A stretch of 22,500 nucleotides of DNA from Chrysomallon squamiferum (taxonomy: Eukaryota > Mollusca > Gastropoda > Neomphalida > Peltospiridae). The notes beneath the pieces were generated by a model that worked only from the letters and a program-made list of their open reading frames with translations, had not been told where the DNA came from and did not search any database. Below are positions 1-10,765 of the stretch, piece by piece. The DNA is taken from contig CM022677.1 in the NCBI GenBank assembly GCA_012295275.1, positions 18,425,940-18,448,439 on the forward strand, written 5' to 3'. Position 1 is the stretch's first letter. Every line of letters begins with the position of its first letter. A program made the position numbers and the translations under genes.

Positions 1-755
1 ATTAATTTTAAGATACACTTTAACAAATATATCTCAGAGATTTCTTTCTACACCAGACTCAGTTTATTCTTGTTTCCATGGTTTGGTTGTTGGAGACAAC
101 ATACAAACATGCAAATGTATAGGAACGGTAGATATGAAAATGACCTTAACCTTGACCTTGTATTGAAAACGAAGAACGTCGTAAACATGAAAATACCTAA
201 GAGTTTCTAGTATTGATTTATTTTGTTTATAGTTTTTTTGTTTCTTTTAGTTGTTTTTTGTTGTTGTTGTTGTTTCTTTTGTTGTCGTCGTTGTTGTATT
301 TCATATACATAATATTTTGCTGCCTTGTGTGTCCAAGAAAGGCGTACTTTAATATCCAGTGGAAAAATGTTTGATTCAGAGAGCTGCATCCAGACTAAAT
401 AGTGCAGATCTTTTTGTAACAACGTTTAATACGTCTTTGTTTTTCTTTCTTTTTTTAATAATTATGTTTTTATTTTACTTTCTAAATGTCCGTTTGTGTT
501 TATTTCATAAATCTGTATCCCATCTATAATTCTTGTTTTTAAACATTATTATTTATTTTGTTTAATTTTATTAATTAATATTATTATTATTATTTTTTTG
601 ACGATTTATATATGTATAGATGAATAGATAGATAGATGGAGAGATAGATCATTTGCTTTTATATTTTCTTAATTTTATTTATCTATTGGCTTTTTCTTTT
701 CTTTTTTTTTTTTGTTTGCTTATTTATTTATGTTGGCGTATTAATAATCCTATTT
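1..755. repeat. duplicated block U1, copy 1
   Basis: The block starts at ATTAATTTTAAGATACACTT, contains the anchor GTATTGAAAACGAAGAACG (about 161) and a Q-rich GTT run, and ends in TTTA-rich sequence. The same order is seen at 2282, 8855 and 21786. In copies 2 and 3 the start of U1 follows a TNF-exon relic, so one may lie just outside the window. The minus frame at 207-422 is not conserved between copies and is not called a gene. Confidence 0.75.
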
Positions 756-929
756 GCTTGTTTACGTGTGGCAGTCAGACTTGACCTATTTTTTTGTTCC
801 AGTTCACTGAAACTGCGAACTGTGATTGTTCCTTTGATGTTTTCTGACGACTCTAATAATAGAGTAAAATGCCTGATCTTTGTTGATTTAGTAGGACCTC
901 GGGACACATCAACATGGGAATTGTATGAA

Positions 930-960
<31 letters not shown>

Positions 961-1095
961 CTGCATTTCTTCGAAAACAATAATAAGTAAGACCTGTTAT
1001 TATTATTATTTTTTCGCTTCAGAAATCATTTGGGGTTTACCCACCCAGCTAAAAATAGATTACTGAGATTTGCTGTGGTTCAAATGGTATGTTGC
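756..1095. repeat. duplicated block P, copy 1
   Basis: The block carries AAACTGCGAACTGTGATTG, TTTGATGTTTTCTGACGACT, CTCGGGACACATCAACATGG and then a GGGGTTTACCCACC segment ending GATTTGCTGTGGTTCAAATG. It is the same ordered set as in the other P copies, with (AAAT)n inserted near 931-957. Its core resembles the 5' flank of the TNF ligand gene. Confidence 0.75.
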
Positions 1096-1194
1096 TAAAA
1101 CTGGCAGACTCCAGACTAGGTAAGCGGTGAGGTGTTCTAATCCGTCACGTGTACGTCACGTGTACCCCGGACAAGCTTCCTACTTGTCAGCTTG

Positions 1195-1625
1195 CGGTGG
1201 AGTGCTTTCTGGAACATTTTGTGTGTAAGTATTTGAATATGCAAATCACGTTCTGCTTAGCAGGACGTTGACGTCACAATCAGTTTATAACATTATTGCT
1301 GTGTGATGTCTGCTTGCAATTACACACAGTGTTGACACCAGATACCCCGCTATATTCACACACTGTTTTAATATCCACAGTTTCCTTTGTTCAGTCTAAT
1401 CTCAGATTAACTTCTATTCTCCAAAATAATGGTTATCTACTTCAATACATACTATACATACATTCCTACATAGATATATACACACATACATACATACAAA
1501 TATATATATATATTGACCTACGTAACCCACTAGTTACTCACTACATAAAATCACGTGTCTAAGGAGTAAACAAACAAGCCGATGTTTCAAATTGAAGAAC
1601 TTTAATATTAGTTAATTCCTGAAAC
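1195..1625. repeat. duplicated block Q, copy 1
   Basis: Holds GTAAGTATTTGAATATGCAA, GGACGTTGACGTCACAATC, TTCTCCAAAATAATGGTTAT, a (TACA)n run and AAAATCACGTGTCTAAGGA. The same order recurs at 9830-10145 and 18600-19086. Confidence 0.75.
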
Positions 1626-1944
1626 AAATCAAACCAATACAAAACAACAAACGATTAGATAAAAAAAAAAAAAAAAAAAAAAAAACTGGAAAGAAATATA
1701 TTCAGCAAAGATATAATCAAAAACACAATACATCTATTACAGTTCATGACAATTACAGCTGAGAAGTCGATTACATAAACTGCTTGTTTTTCACAAACTC
1801 TTGACCTCCTGCTGTTCACTACTTTGATACTGCTGTTCTAAATCACTTTGTACATGAATTTCCTGTACTTGATAAGGTCACATAATTAAAGAGAAAATTC
1901 GTTGTCATCGTCACAATGATCATTATGAGCAAAAGGAACAGCAA

Positions 1945-1990
<46 letters not shown>

Positions 1991-2188
1991 GAAAAATATC
2001 CAAGAGATAAAATAAGATAAAAAATATACAAAAGATACAGTAGTAGCAGTAATAACATTAAATCCAGAAAACTGATTCTCATCAAAGTTCTGTAAGTGAA
2101 AGTTATGTCTGCTTTGTAAGTTTGTGTTTCGTGTTTAATCATTTTCTTTTACTAAATCACAACATCTCTACCTGTTAGTTATAGAAAA
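1626..2188. repeat. duplicated block R with TNF 3' flank, copy 1
   Basis: Contains ACATCTATTACAGTTCATGA, GAGAAGTCGATTACATAAAC, an (ATT)n array at about 1947-1990 and the sequence that lies 3' of the TNF stop codon in the intact gene. A poly-A run sits at 1661-1684. Equivalent DNA is at 10200-10765 and, in part, at 21050-21250. Confidence 0.7.
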
Positions 2189-2263
2189 TTACTGAAAGCA
2201 ATAAATTCCGAAGTTGTGTTTGTTGTTGTCCTTTTCAAAATTTTTAATGTCCTGCTAAGTGGG
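2189..2263 (-). pseudogene. relic of a TNF ligand last exon (relic B), deleted and stopped
   Basis: The last 19 codons (IKNFEKDNNKHNFGIYCFQ, then TAA) match the ends of the intact gene and of relic A. A 51-nt deletion relative to relic A removes the YQGALFEL strand and creates an in-frame TAG after PT. It shares relic A's left breakpoint (the Pro codon) and the same following junction sequence, so the truncation happened before this unit was copied. The 3' flank (about 2060-2188) is shared with the gene. Confidence 0.8.
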
Positions 2264-2281
2264 TGTAATAACATTGATAAT

Positions 2282-2940
2282 AATTAATTTTAAGATACAC
2301 TTCAACAAATATATCGTTGTTGGAGACAACATACATACATACAAATGTATACGAAGGGTAGATAAGAAAATGACCTTAACTATGAACTTGTATTGAAAAC
2401 GAAGAACGTCGTAAACATGAAAATAAGTATGTGTTTCTAGTATTGATTTATTTTGTTTATAGTTCTTTGGGTTGTTTTTATTGTTGTTGTTTTTGTTCTT
2501 CTTTTGTTATCGTCGTTGTTGTATTTCATATACATAGTATTAATTCCCTTGTGTGTTAAGAAAGACGTACTTTAATGTTCAGTGGAAAAATGTTTGATTC
2601 AGAGAGCTGCATCAAGACTAAATAGTGCAGATATTTTTGTAATCACGTGTTTTTTTTTCTTATTATTATTATTAAATTGCCCTTTCGAGTTATATCATGA
2701 ATTTGTACCCCATTTACAATTCTTTCATTTTTTTTAAAATTATTATCTATTTTTAAAATTTTATTTATTAATATATATTTTATTTTTTTTTTACATTTTT
2801 TTTATTCATTAATTTATGTTCGTACTGAAAATTTATGTATTGAATTTATTTATTATCAGTAATGCGTAATTTTTATTATTATTATTTTTTTGATTATTTT
2901 ATTTTCTGACCAATTAAATATATATATATGTTTCTTTATT
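2282..2940. repeat. duplicated block U1, copy 2
   Basis: This copy is very similar to copy 1 through TTTGATTCAGAGAGCTGCAT. Compared with copies 1 and 3 it lacks about 60 nt near its left end (the part containing TCTACACC.GACTCAG). It follows relic B directly. Confidence 0.75.
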
Positions 2941-3504
<564 letters not shown>

Positions 3505-3529
3505 ACATATATATGAGAATATTTTTTTC

Positions 3530-3705
3530 TAGATTACGCCTTGCAAGATTATCTACGTTCAATCGATACAAGATTTTTCAAGATATTTCTCTTATATCCT
3601 GCGATATCTTGTTTCAGTCGATGTAAATGTTAATCTCTGCAAGACATTCGTTGAGAGAAACTCGTAAATACATGTCAGAGTTTATTCTTATCTTTATAAC
3701 TTGTC
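3530..3705. repeat. dispersed block T, copy 1
   Basis: CGATACAAGATTTTTCAAGAT, TTGTTTCAGTCGATG, GACATTCGTTGAG and GTCAGAGTTTATTC match 7940-8075 in order. It is unrelated to any protein that I recognise. Confidence 0.65.
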
Positions 3706-3799
3706 TTTTGTTTGTTTTTCTACCAAAACTGACAAGATTTAGTCATCGCCTTCTTAACTATTGTTTACATGATTGTCACTGTTACAGTGTGTATATCAA

Positions 3800-4115
3800 A
3801 TGAAAAAAAAAAAAATACGAAGCCAAGATACGTCATTCTAAATTTGCACACTCGAATGAATTCTTAATTGATCACGCTATTTTTGGAAGAGTTTTTTTTT
3901 TTTTTCATTGCGAGTCCTGATGTTGTTCTCGTTGTCGTAGACGTTGTTGTAGTAGTAGTAAAAACAGCGACAATAATGAAAATAAGGATTCACCTGATAT
4001 GTTTTCATTTTTGACAAGCTCAGTTTATATATTTTTATATATAATTAATTAATAAAAAAGAACAACAACAACAGCAACAACAACAATAACAACAACAACA
4101 ATAATAATGAAAGTG

Positions 4116-4148
<33 letters not shown>

Positions 4149-4515
4149 GTAATAATAATTACGATGAATTCAATTATATATAATGACAACACTATGTCAC
4201 ATATTAAACAAATAAATAAACTGTTTATGTGTGTTATTTGAGTTTTCTTAATACTCGTATAATCCAATTTGGTTTAAACAAACGTAACAATTATCAGTAC
4301 GATTTCAATTTCTGTCGAGTTTCCGGCAAGGGAAGTAACTCTGTTATCAAACGTTAATCAAAAGAAAAAGACCGGTTATCCCGCCTGATCTCTTTCCAAA
4401 CTGGTTTAATATATAACTGAAGCAATATTAAAGGAGACTAAGACAATTATAGTAACGATTTCAGTATCATCGCTATTTCACATCAACATTTTTGAAAAAA
4501 TACTGTAAATTCAAC
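3800..4515. repeat. dispersed block V, copy 1
   Basis: A CACTCGAATGAATTCTT segment, a GTTGTTGTAGTAG run, (AAC)n/(AAT)n arrays, then AATGACAACACTATG, TTTAAACAAACGTAAC, GGGAAGTAACTCTGTTATC and GGTTATCCCGCCTGATCTC. The right 350 nt are close to 20700-21020 and a weaker copy lies at 13690-14085. The frame at 4049-4267 is an AAT-array translation. Confidence 0.75.
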
Positions 4516-4556
4516 TAAATAATAATAAATTTATTATAATGGTTTTAAAATATGTG

Positions 4557-4683
4557 TGTGTACATACATACATACATACATACATACATACATAATACAT
4601 ACATACATAGATACATACATACATACATACATACATACATAAATACATACATACATAGATACATATCTATATATATATATATA
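4557..4683. repeat. (TACA)n/(TA)n microsatellite
   Basis: TACATACATACA repeats with a few GATACATA and AATACATA variants, ending in ATATATATATATA. The next stretch, 4684-5095, is plain AT-rich DNA in which I recognise nothing. Confidence 0.95.
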
Positions 4684-5100
4684 GGCATATTTATAGTGGA
4701 TAATATGATATAATTATTTTCTACACTCGTATTTTAATAATTTATTATAAATGAGGGTTAGTAACAATGCTACGATGCTGGTAAAGGGGAAAATACACTA
4801 GTTTATGCATTTTAATCATCTTATTGTAATAATAAATATATATTAAAAAAGAGTTAATATGTTTTATTTTGAGTGAACGTGCCTTTAGTAATTTGTTGTC
4901 TCAGATTACCCGATCATGGTATCCGTTTGAAAACTTTATTTTAACCTATAAATAGAATGTTTCATTTGAATCGCGAAGTGACACGCATGATACAGATAAT
5001 TTACATTTTAAACACAGGAGATCGTGCTCTATATACGTATATGATATCACGATAATGAAAATAAAACAGACTTTATTTAATATCAAATATTCTATACTGT

Positions 5101-5165
5101 TATATTCTTATTTATTCATTTATTTATTTGTTTATTTTATCTATTTATTTATTTATTATTTATTT

Positions 5166-5205
<40 letters not shown>

Positions 5206-5212
5206 TTGTATT
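5101..5212. repeat. (TTTA)n microsatellite
   Basis: TTTATTTATTTA with minor variants, giving the Leu/Ile/Tyr-rich plus frame at 5055-5237, which is not a credible protein. The sequence to 5320 holds nothing recognised. Confidence 0.95.
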
Positions 5213-5324
5213 TAATATATGCTTGAAGAAACAATAAAAGAAAACAGAAAAAAGATTATTTTCACCAATGTAGTTAACAATTTAGAATTGTTCAAAAGAT
5301 ACTGTGTCGTTTTCTAATTTTCTT

Positions 5325-6470
5325 GTGGGTGTCTGTGTGTCTGTGTTTCTGTGTATCTGTATCTACGTATCTCTATATCTGTGTGTCTATGTGTCTATGC
5401 GGCTGTATATCTCTGTGTCTATGTGCCAATGTGTCTATGTATCTATGTGTCTATGTGCCTATGTGTATGTGTGCCTGTGTTTCCGTGTGTCTCCCTGTCT
5501 GTGTGTCTATGTGTTTGTCTGTCTGTGTGTCTATGTGTTTGTGTGCCAGTGTGTCTGTGTTTGTGTGTCTGTGTGTCTATGTGTTTGTCTGTCTGTGTGT
5601 CTATGTGTTTGTGTTCCAGAGTGTCTGTGTTTGTGTGTCTGTGTGTGTATGTGTTTGTCTGTCTGTGTGTCTATGTGTTTCTGTGCCAGTGTGTCTGTGT
5701 TTGTATGTCTCTGTGTCTATGTATCTTTGTGCCTGTGTGTCTATGTGTCTGTGTATCTGTGAGTCTATGTGTCTGTGAGTCTATGTGCCTATGTGTCTGT
5801 GTGTCTGTGTATCTGTGTATCTACGTATCTCTGTGTCTGTGTGTCTATGTGTCTGTGCTACTGTGTATCTCTGTGTCTATGTGTCTGTGTTTCTGTGTAT
5901 ATATGTGTATGTGTGTATATGTGTCTATGTGTCTGTGTATCTGGGTGGCTGTGTGTCTGTGTGTCTATGTGTCTCTCTGTATATGTGTCTGGGTGTCTGT
6001 GTGTCTGTGTGTATCTGTGTATCTGTGTCTGGGTGTATCTGTGTATGTGTGTATATGTGTCTGTGTGTCTGTGTATAAGGATGGATGTGTGTCTGTGTGT
6101 CTATGTGTCTGTGCATCTGTGTGTCTGTGCGTCTGAGTGTGTATGTGCCTATGTGTCTCTGTGTCTATGTGTCTGTGCGTTTCAGTTTCTACGTATCACT
6201 GTATCTGTGTGTCTATGTGTCTGTGTTACTCTGTATCTTGGTGTCTGTGAGTCTATGTGTCTGTGTCTGTGTGTCTGTGTGTCTATGTTCTGTGTGTCGG
6301 TGTGTCTATGTGTCTGTGTTTCTGTGTATCTGTGTGTCTATGTGTCTGTGTTACTGCGTATCTGTGTGTCTATGTGTCTGTGTGTCTGTGTTCTGTGTGT
6401 ATGTGTGTCTGTGTGTCTGTGTGTCTGTGTGTCTGTGTGTCTGTGTGTCTATTTGTCTGTATGTCCGTAT
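5325..6470. repeat. 8-bp TGTGTCTR minisatellite array, about 1.15 kb
   Basis: The array is built of TGTGTCTG and TGTGTCTA units with variant units such as TGTGTATC, TGTGCCTA and TGTGTTTG. Longer higher-order repeats are visible near 5510-5690. All three plus frames stay open over hundreds of bases (up to 282 codons) and spell the same Cys/Val/Leu/Ser/Met/Tyr peptide, because 8 and 3 share no factor. This explains the long frames without coding function. Confidence 0.93.
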
Positions 6471-6655
6471 GCGAGATATTTTCAGAAAACATTATCATAC
6501 CAAAATGGAGAATACAGCTGTGAAAAAAACAACCAAAAACAACAACTTATTTTTGGAACTGCGATTGGTATTATGACCAGAAATAATAAATATTCGTGTA
6601 ACTTACAAAAGAGTTGAAAGGAATCAGCAAAAGATAAAAAATGAATTAACATCAG
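6470..6655. repeat. dispersed block X, copy 1
   Basis: GCGAGATATTTTCAGAAAAC, GGAGAATACAGCTGTGA, GGAACTGCGATTGGTAT and GACCAGAAATAATAAATATT align with 17490-17650. It separates the TG-rich minisatellite from the purine-rich one. Confidence 0.65.
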
Positions 6656-6689
6656 CTGTAAAACAGCCGAGAGATTGTCAGACAGAAGT

Positions 6690-7182
6690 ACAGACCCGGA
6701 CAGATAGACTGAGAGAGAGAGACAGAAAAGGAAAGACACTGAAAGAAACAGAAAAACAAAGAAACTGAGAGAGACAGACAAAGAAAGACACTGAGAGAGA
6801 CAGAAAAACAAAGACACTGACAGAGACAGAGAAAGAAAGACACTGAGAGAGACAGAGAAAGAAAGACACTGAGAGAGATAGAAAAAAGAAAGACACTAGA
6901 GAGACAGAAAAAGAAAGACACTGAGACAGACAGAAAGAGAAAGACACTAGAGAGAGAGAAAAAGAAAGCACTCAATGAGACAGAAAAAGAAAGACACAGA
7001 GAGAGACAGAAAAAGAAATACACTAGAGAGAAAAAAGAAAGACACTGAGAGAGACAGAGAAAGAAAGACACTGAGAGAGACAGAAAAACAAAGACACTGA
7101 GAGAGACAGACAAAGAAAGACACTGAGAGATATAGAAAAAAGAAAGACACTAGAGAGACAGAAAAAGAAGACAGAGAGAGTG

Positions 7183-7254
<72 letters not shown>

Positions 7255-7310
7255 ACAGAGGCGGACATACAGATTCAGAGAGACAGAAAAAGAAAGACAC
7301 AGAGAGAGAG
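6690..7310. repeat. purine-rich minisatellite, unit about 26 bp, with (GA)n core
   Basis: Units of the form GAGAGACAGAAAAAGAAAGACACT vary by small changes in the A runs, with about 20 copies. A pure (GA)n stretch sits at 7185-7251. The plus strand is almost entirely purine plus C. The minus frames encode Ser/Leu/Phe repeats only. Confidence 0.92.
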
Positions 7311-7615
7311 AAAGAAACATTCAGAGAATTAAGGAGTAGTCAACGATACTGAAGAAATAAAATGACCGAAACAGGAAATGGCTAAGAAATATTTTTTCCT
7401 ACTAGCTTATCTTTTTTATATATTATTACTTGAAAAATGAAATTAAATAAACGAAACAAAGAACAAATAAATAAACGAAAGACAAAATAACAAACACAGA
7501 AAGTAGTACAGCCAAAACAAATGACCATTTTGTTTCGTTATCACAATAAAGGTTTTAGAAGAACAACAATTATTTCTGAAAGTATTTAATGTACGAGGTA
7601 ATTAGACTTAGTAGT
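7311..7615. other. AT-rich spacer, nothing recognised
   Basis: Short AAATAAACG and ACAAA-type repeats are present, but there is no open frame of note, no RNA gene and no match to the other blocks. Confidence 0.6.
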
Positions 7616-7617
7616 CA

Positions 7618-7818
7618 AAAATAAATAAAAATAATAATTAATAATAGAAAACAAATAAAAATAATAACTAACAATAGAAAGCAAATAAAAATAATAACTA
7701 ATAATAGAAAATAAATAAAAATAATAGCTTAAAAAATAAAATAAATAAAAATATTAACTAATAATAGAAAACAAATAAAATAATAGCTAATAAAAGAAAA
7801 TAAATAAAAATAATAGGT
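7618..7818. repeat. 30-bp AT-rich minisatellite
   Basis: About six copies of a unit near AAATAAAAATAATAACTAAT followed by AATAGAAAAC, with length variants in the later copies. It is followed by 100 nt of unrecognised sequence before block T. Confidence 0.88.
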
Positions 7819-7929
7819 TATAATCACACAAACACCTGCATACTTGTACAAAGCCTACTAAGTATTTGTAAATCAAAGAACCAAATACCTCTTGTTGCGG
7901 CAGACTGAGTAATTAAGAACATAATTGAA

Positions 7930-8085
7930 ACTATTGTTCTCTCGATACAAGATTTTTCAAGATAGCGCTGTCATACGTCACCCAGCTAACCTGTGATACA
8001 TTGTTTCAGTCATTACGTCATTCGCTGAGGGAGACTGTAAATATACGTCAGAGTTTAATCTCGTCTTTATTAGTTGCTTGTTCAT
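7930..8085. repeat. dispersed block T, copy 2
   Basis: CGATACAAGATTTTTCAAGAT, TTGTTTCAGTCATTACG and GTCAGAGTTTAATCTCG match copy 1 with scattered substitutions and small gaps. Confidence 0.65.
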
Positions 8086-8089
8086 CAGC

Positions 8090-8348
8090 GCAATCCGACG
8101 AACTTTATTAACTTCAGCACTTGACTTCAGCATGTGTTCTGTTGTATTTTGTAGAAAAACATGAACCTCTAGCTAACACCAGATTAACATGTGTGATTTG
8201 ATGTTTATCTATTTCTGCACTTGGACAGCTGGCACACTAATACCAAACTAATCTGTCTGTAATCATTTGTATAATTTATGTCAACTAGAACTAATTACAT
8301 TGTTATTACTACTACTACTACAACAACTACTACTACTACTACTACTGC

Positions 8349-8387
<39 letters not shown>

Positions 8388-8509
8388 CTATTTCTGCACT
8401 TGGACAACTGGGACACTAATACCAAACTAATCTGTCTGTAATCATTTGTATCACTTATGTCAACTAGAACTAATTACATTGTTACTACTACTACTACTTC
8501 TACAACTGC

Positions 8510-8579
<70 letters not shown>

Positions 8580-8600
8580 GATAAATTGTACAAGAGATCA
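8090..8600. repeat. block S with internal tandem duplication
   Basis: CTAACACCAGATTAACATGTG, TTTATCTATTTCTGCACTTG and CTAATCTGTCTGTAATCATT precede (TAC)n and (ATT)n runs. The piece from CTATTTCTGCACTTGGACA to the (ATT)n end occurs twice in a row (8207-8387 and 8388-8577). A single homologous copy lies at 21300-21560. Confidence 0.8.
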
Positions 8601-8706
8601 CAGTTCTGTAAGTAAATGTTATGTCTGTGGTTTGTAAGTTTTGGTTTCGTATTTAATCACTTTGTTTTACTAAATCACAACATCTCCACTTGTTAGTTAT
8701 AGAAAA

Positions 8707-8832
8707 TTACTGAAAGCAATACATTCCGAAGTTCTGTTTGTTCTTGTTCTTTTGAAGATTTTTAATGTTGTGCACGCGCAGTTCAATACTGTCGTCTGCT
8801 TTCAGTTCAAACAACGCACCTTGGTAAGTGGG
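8707..8832 (-). pseudogene. relic of a TNF ligand last exon (relic A), frame still open
   Basis: These 42 codons align without gaps to the end of the intact gene, from PTYQGALFELKA to NFGMYCFQ and a TAA at the same place. Eleven of 41 residues differ and I count only three synonymous changes. Homology stops abruptly at the Pro codon. Beyond it the sequence continues as the block U1 junction rather than the rest of the domain, so three quarters of the fold is missing. The 3' flank is also shared with the gene, down to about 8600. No usable upstream exon was found. It is a fragment of a paralogue, not a working gene. Confidence 0.85.
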
Positions 8833-8854
8833 AGTAATAACATTGATAACAACT

Positions 8855-9420
8855 AATTTTAAGATACACTTTAACAAATATATCTCAGAGATATCTTTCT
8901 ACACCTGACTCAGTTTATTCTTGTTTCCATGGTTTCGTTGTTGGAGACAACATACAAACATACAAATGTATAGCAAGGGTTGATAAGAAAATGACCTTAA
9001 CTATGACCTTGTATTGAAAACGAAGAACGTCGTAAACATGAAAATAAATAAGTGTTTCTAGTATTGATTTATTTTGTTTATAGTTGTTTTGTTTCTTTTA
9101 GTTTAGTGAAGATCTTTTTTTAAACACGTGTTTGTTTGTTGTTGTTTTTTAAATTACCCTTTGTATTTATATCATAAATTTATACCCCATTTACAATTCT
9201 TGTTTTTAAAAATTATTATCTATTGTTTAAATTTTATTTATTAATATTATTATTTTTTTACATTTATTTATTCATTAATTTATGTTCGTACTAAAAATTT
9301 ATGAATTAAATTTATTAATCATCAGTAATGCGTATTTTCAAAAAAAATATATTATATTATTCTCAGACCAGTTAAATATACATATATATATATATATGTT
9401 TGTTTATTTATTTATTTATT
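8855..9420. repeat. duplicated block U1, copy 3
   Basis: The left part matches copy 1 closely, including the CTCAGTTTATTC stretch that copy 2 lacks. The middle section with the GAGAGCTGCAT string is deleted. It follows relic A directly. Confidence 0.75.
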
Positions 9421-9812
9421 TTGGCGTGTTTACGTGTGACAGTAAGATTTGACCCATTTTTTTGTACAAGTTCACTGAAACTGCGAACTGTGATTGTTCC
9501 TTTGATGTTTTCTGACGACTCTAATAACAGAGTAAAATGGCGGATCATTATTTATTTAATGGAATCTCGGGATACATCAAGATGGGAATTATATCAAAAA
9601 AACAATATATATATATACATATATTAATCTGTATAAAAAGTAAGGTTGGTTATTATTTTTTTTTTTTCGCCCCAGAATTCAGTTGGGGTTTACCAACCGA
9701 ATTAAAAATAGATAACTGAGATTTGCTGTGGTTCAAATGTGTCTGATGACCTCAGTTTATTTTACACCTTTAAATAAAACTAACATAGTTTAATACTAAA
9801 TCTGGACAACTC
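9421..9812. repeat. duplicated block P, copy 3
   Basis: Full-length copy with an (AT)n run near 9600-9623. The end reads TTTAATACTAAATCTGGACAA and is followed by CTCTGTGTTGTCTCTGC, so the (CT)n expansion present in other copies is absent or not grown here. Confidence 0.75.
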
Positions 9813-9829
9813 TGTGTTGTCTCTGCTTG

Positions 9830-10145
9830 TTGTTACTGGTAGTGTTGACCTCGGATTTCCCGATATTCTCACCCACTTAGAGATAATAGCAACAGTTTAC
9901 TTTGATCAGTCTGATTTCAGATTAACAACTATTCTCCAAAATAATGGTTATGCTACTTCAATACATACATACATACGTACGTACATACATACATTAACAA
10001 ATACATGCATACACATATACATACATACATACAAATATATATATATAGACTACTTGTTACTCATTACATAAAATCATGTGTCTAAGGAATAAACAAACAA
10101 GACCATGTTTCAATTTAAATGGCTTTAATATTAGTTAATTCCTGA
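9830..10145. repeat. duplicated block Q, copy 3
   Basis: GTGTTGACCTCGGATTTCCC, ATTCTCCAAAATAATGGTTA, (TACA)n, then AAAATCATGTGTCTAAGGAA. The left part of the block (TTTGAATATGCAAATC) is absent, and it is joined to block P copy 3. Confidence 0.7.
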
Positions 10146-10765
10146 TATAGCAATGTTAACATTTACAACATGGTAACTCTGGCAACCTGATCAGATTCAT
10201 AAAACAAATCATAACAAAAAATCTACAGTTCCAAAAACTAAACAAATCAAACTAATACAAAACACCTGATGGTTAGATAAAACTAAAATATTCAACAAAG
10301 ATATAATAAAAAAACACAATACATCTATTACAGTTCATGACAATTACAGCTGAGAAGTCGATTACATAAACTGCTTGAGTTTCACAAACTCTTGACTTCC
10401 TACAGTTCACTACTTTGACACTGCTGTTCTAAAACACTTTGTACATGAATTTCCTGTACTTCACAAGGCCATATAATTGAAGAGAAGATTCGTTATCACC
10501 GTCACAATGATCATTATCAGCAAAAGGAACCGCAATATTATTATTATTATTATTATTATTAAAATTATTATTATTATTATGATAGAAAAATATACAAGAG
10601 AAATAGTAGTAGTAGTAGTAGAAATAATAACATTAAATCCACAAAACTGATTCTGATCAAAGTTCTGTTACTGAAAGTTATGTCTGTGATTTGTAAGTTT
10701 GTGTTTCGTGTTTAATTATTTTCTTTTGCTAAATCAGGATATCTCCACTTGTTAGTTATAGAAAA
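10146..10765. repeat. duplicated block R with TNF 3' flank, at the intact gene
   Basis: This is the downstream region of the TNF ligand gene and so includes its 3' UTR on the minus strand. It shares ACATCTATTACAGTTCATGA and GAGAAGTCGATTACATAAAC with 1730-1790, and has (ATT)n at 10536-10580 and a (TAG)n run near 10605-10621. Confidence 0.7.
10711..10716 (-). promoter_or_regulatory. possible ATTAAA polyadenylation signal of the TNF ligand gene
   Basis: ATTAAA on the minus strand lies about 50 nt after the stop codon. It is the best candidate close to the gene. No AATAAA was seen nearby on that strand. Two ATTTA pentamers occur in the downstream 200 nt, too few to claim an AU-rich element. Confidence 0.3.

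Noticed and set aside
207-422. Minus frame with a KAAKYYVYEIQQ segment, at first thought to be a TNF strand
   Set aside because: The copies of this block at 2520-2640 and 21900-22010 do not keep the frame, and no flanking TNF motif is present.
1255-1285. TGACGTCA palindrome near 1269 as a CRE promoter element
   Set aside because: It is a single site with no gene start nearby, and it is altered in the third Q copy.
5304-6617. Long plus-strand frames of 150-282 codons rich in Cys, Val and Leu
   Set aside because: They are translations of an 8-bp repeat that is open in every frame. No domain, codon bias or splice structure supports a gene.
8833-8870. Possible alternative TNF last exon ending with relic A
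   Set aside because: Phase would allow it, but no pyrimidine tract is seen and the product would lack most of the TNF fold.
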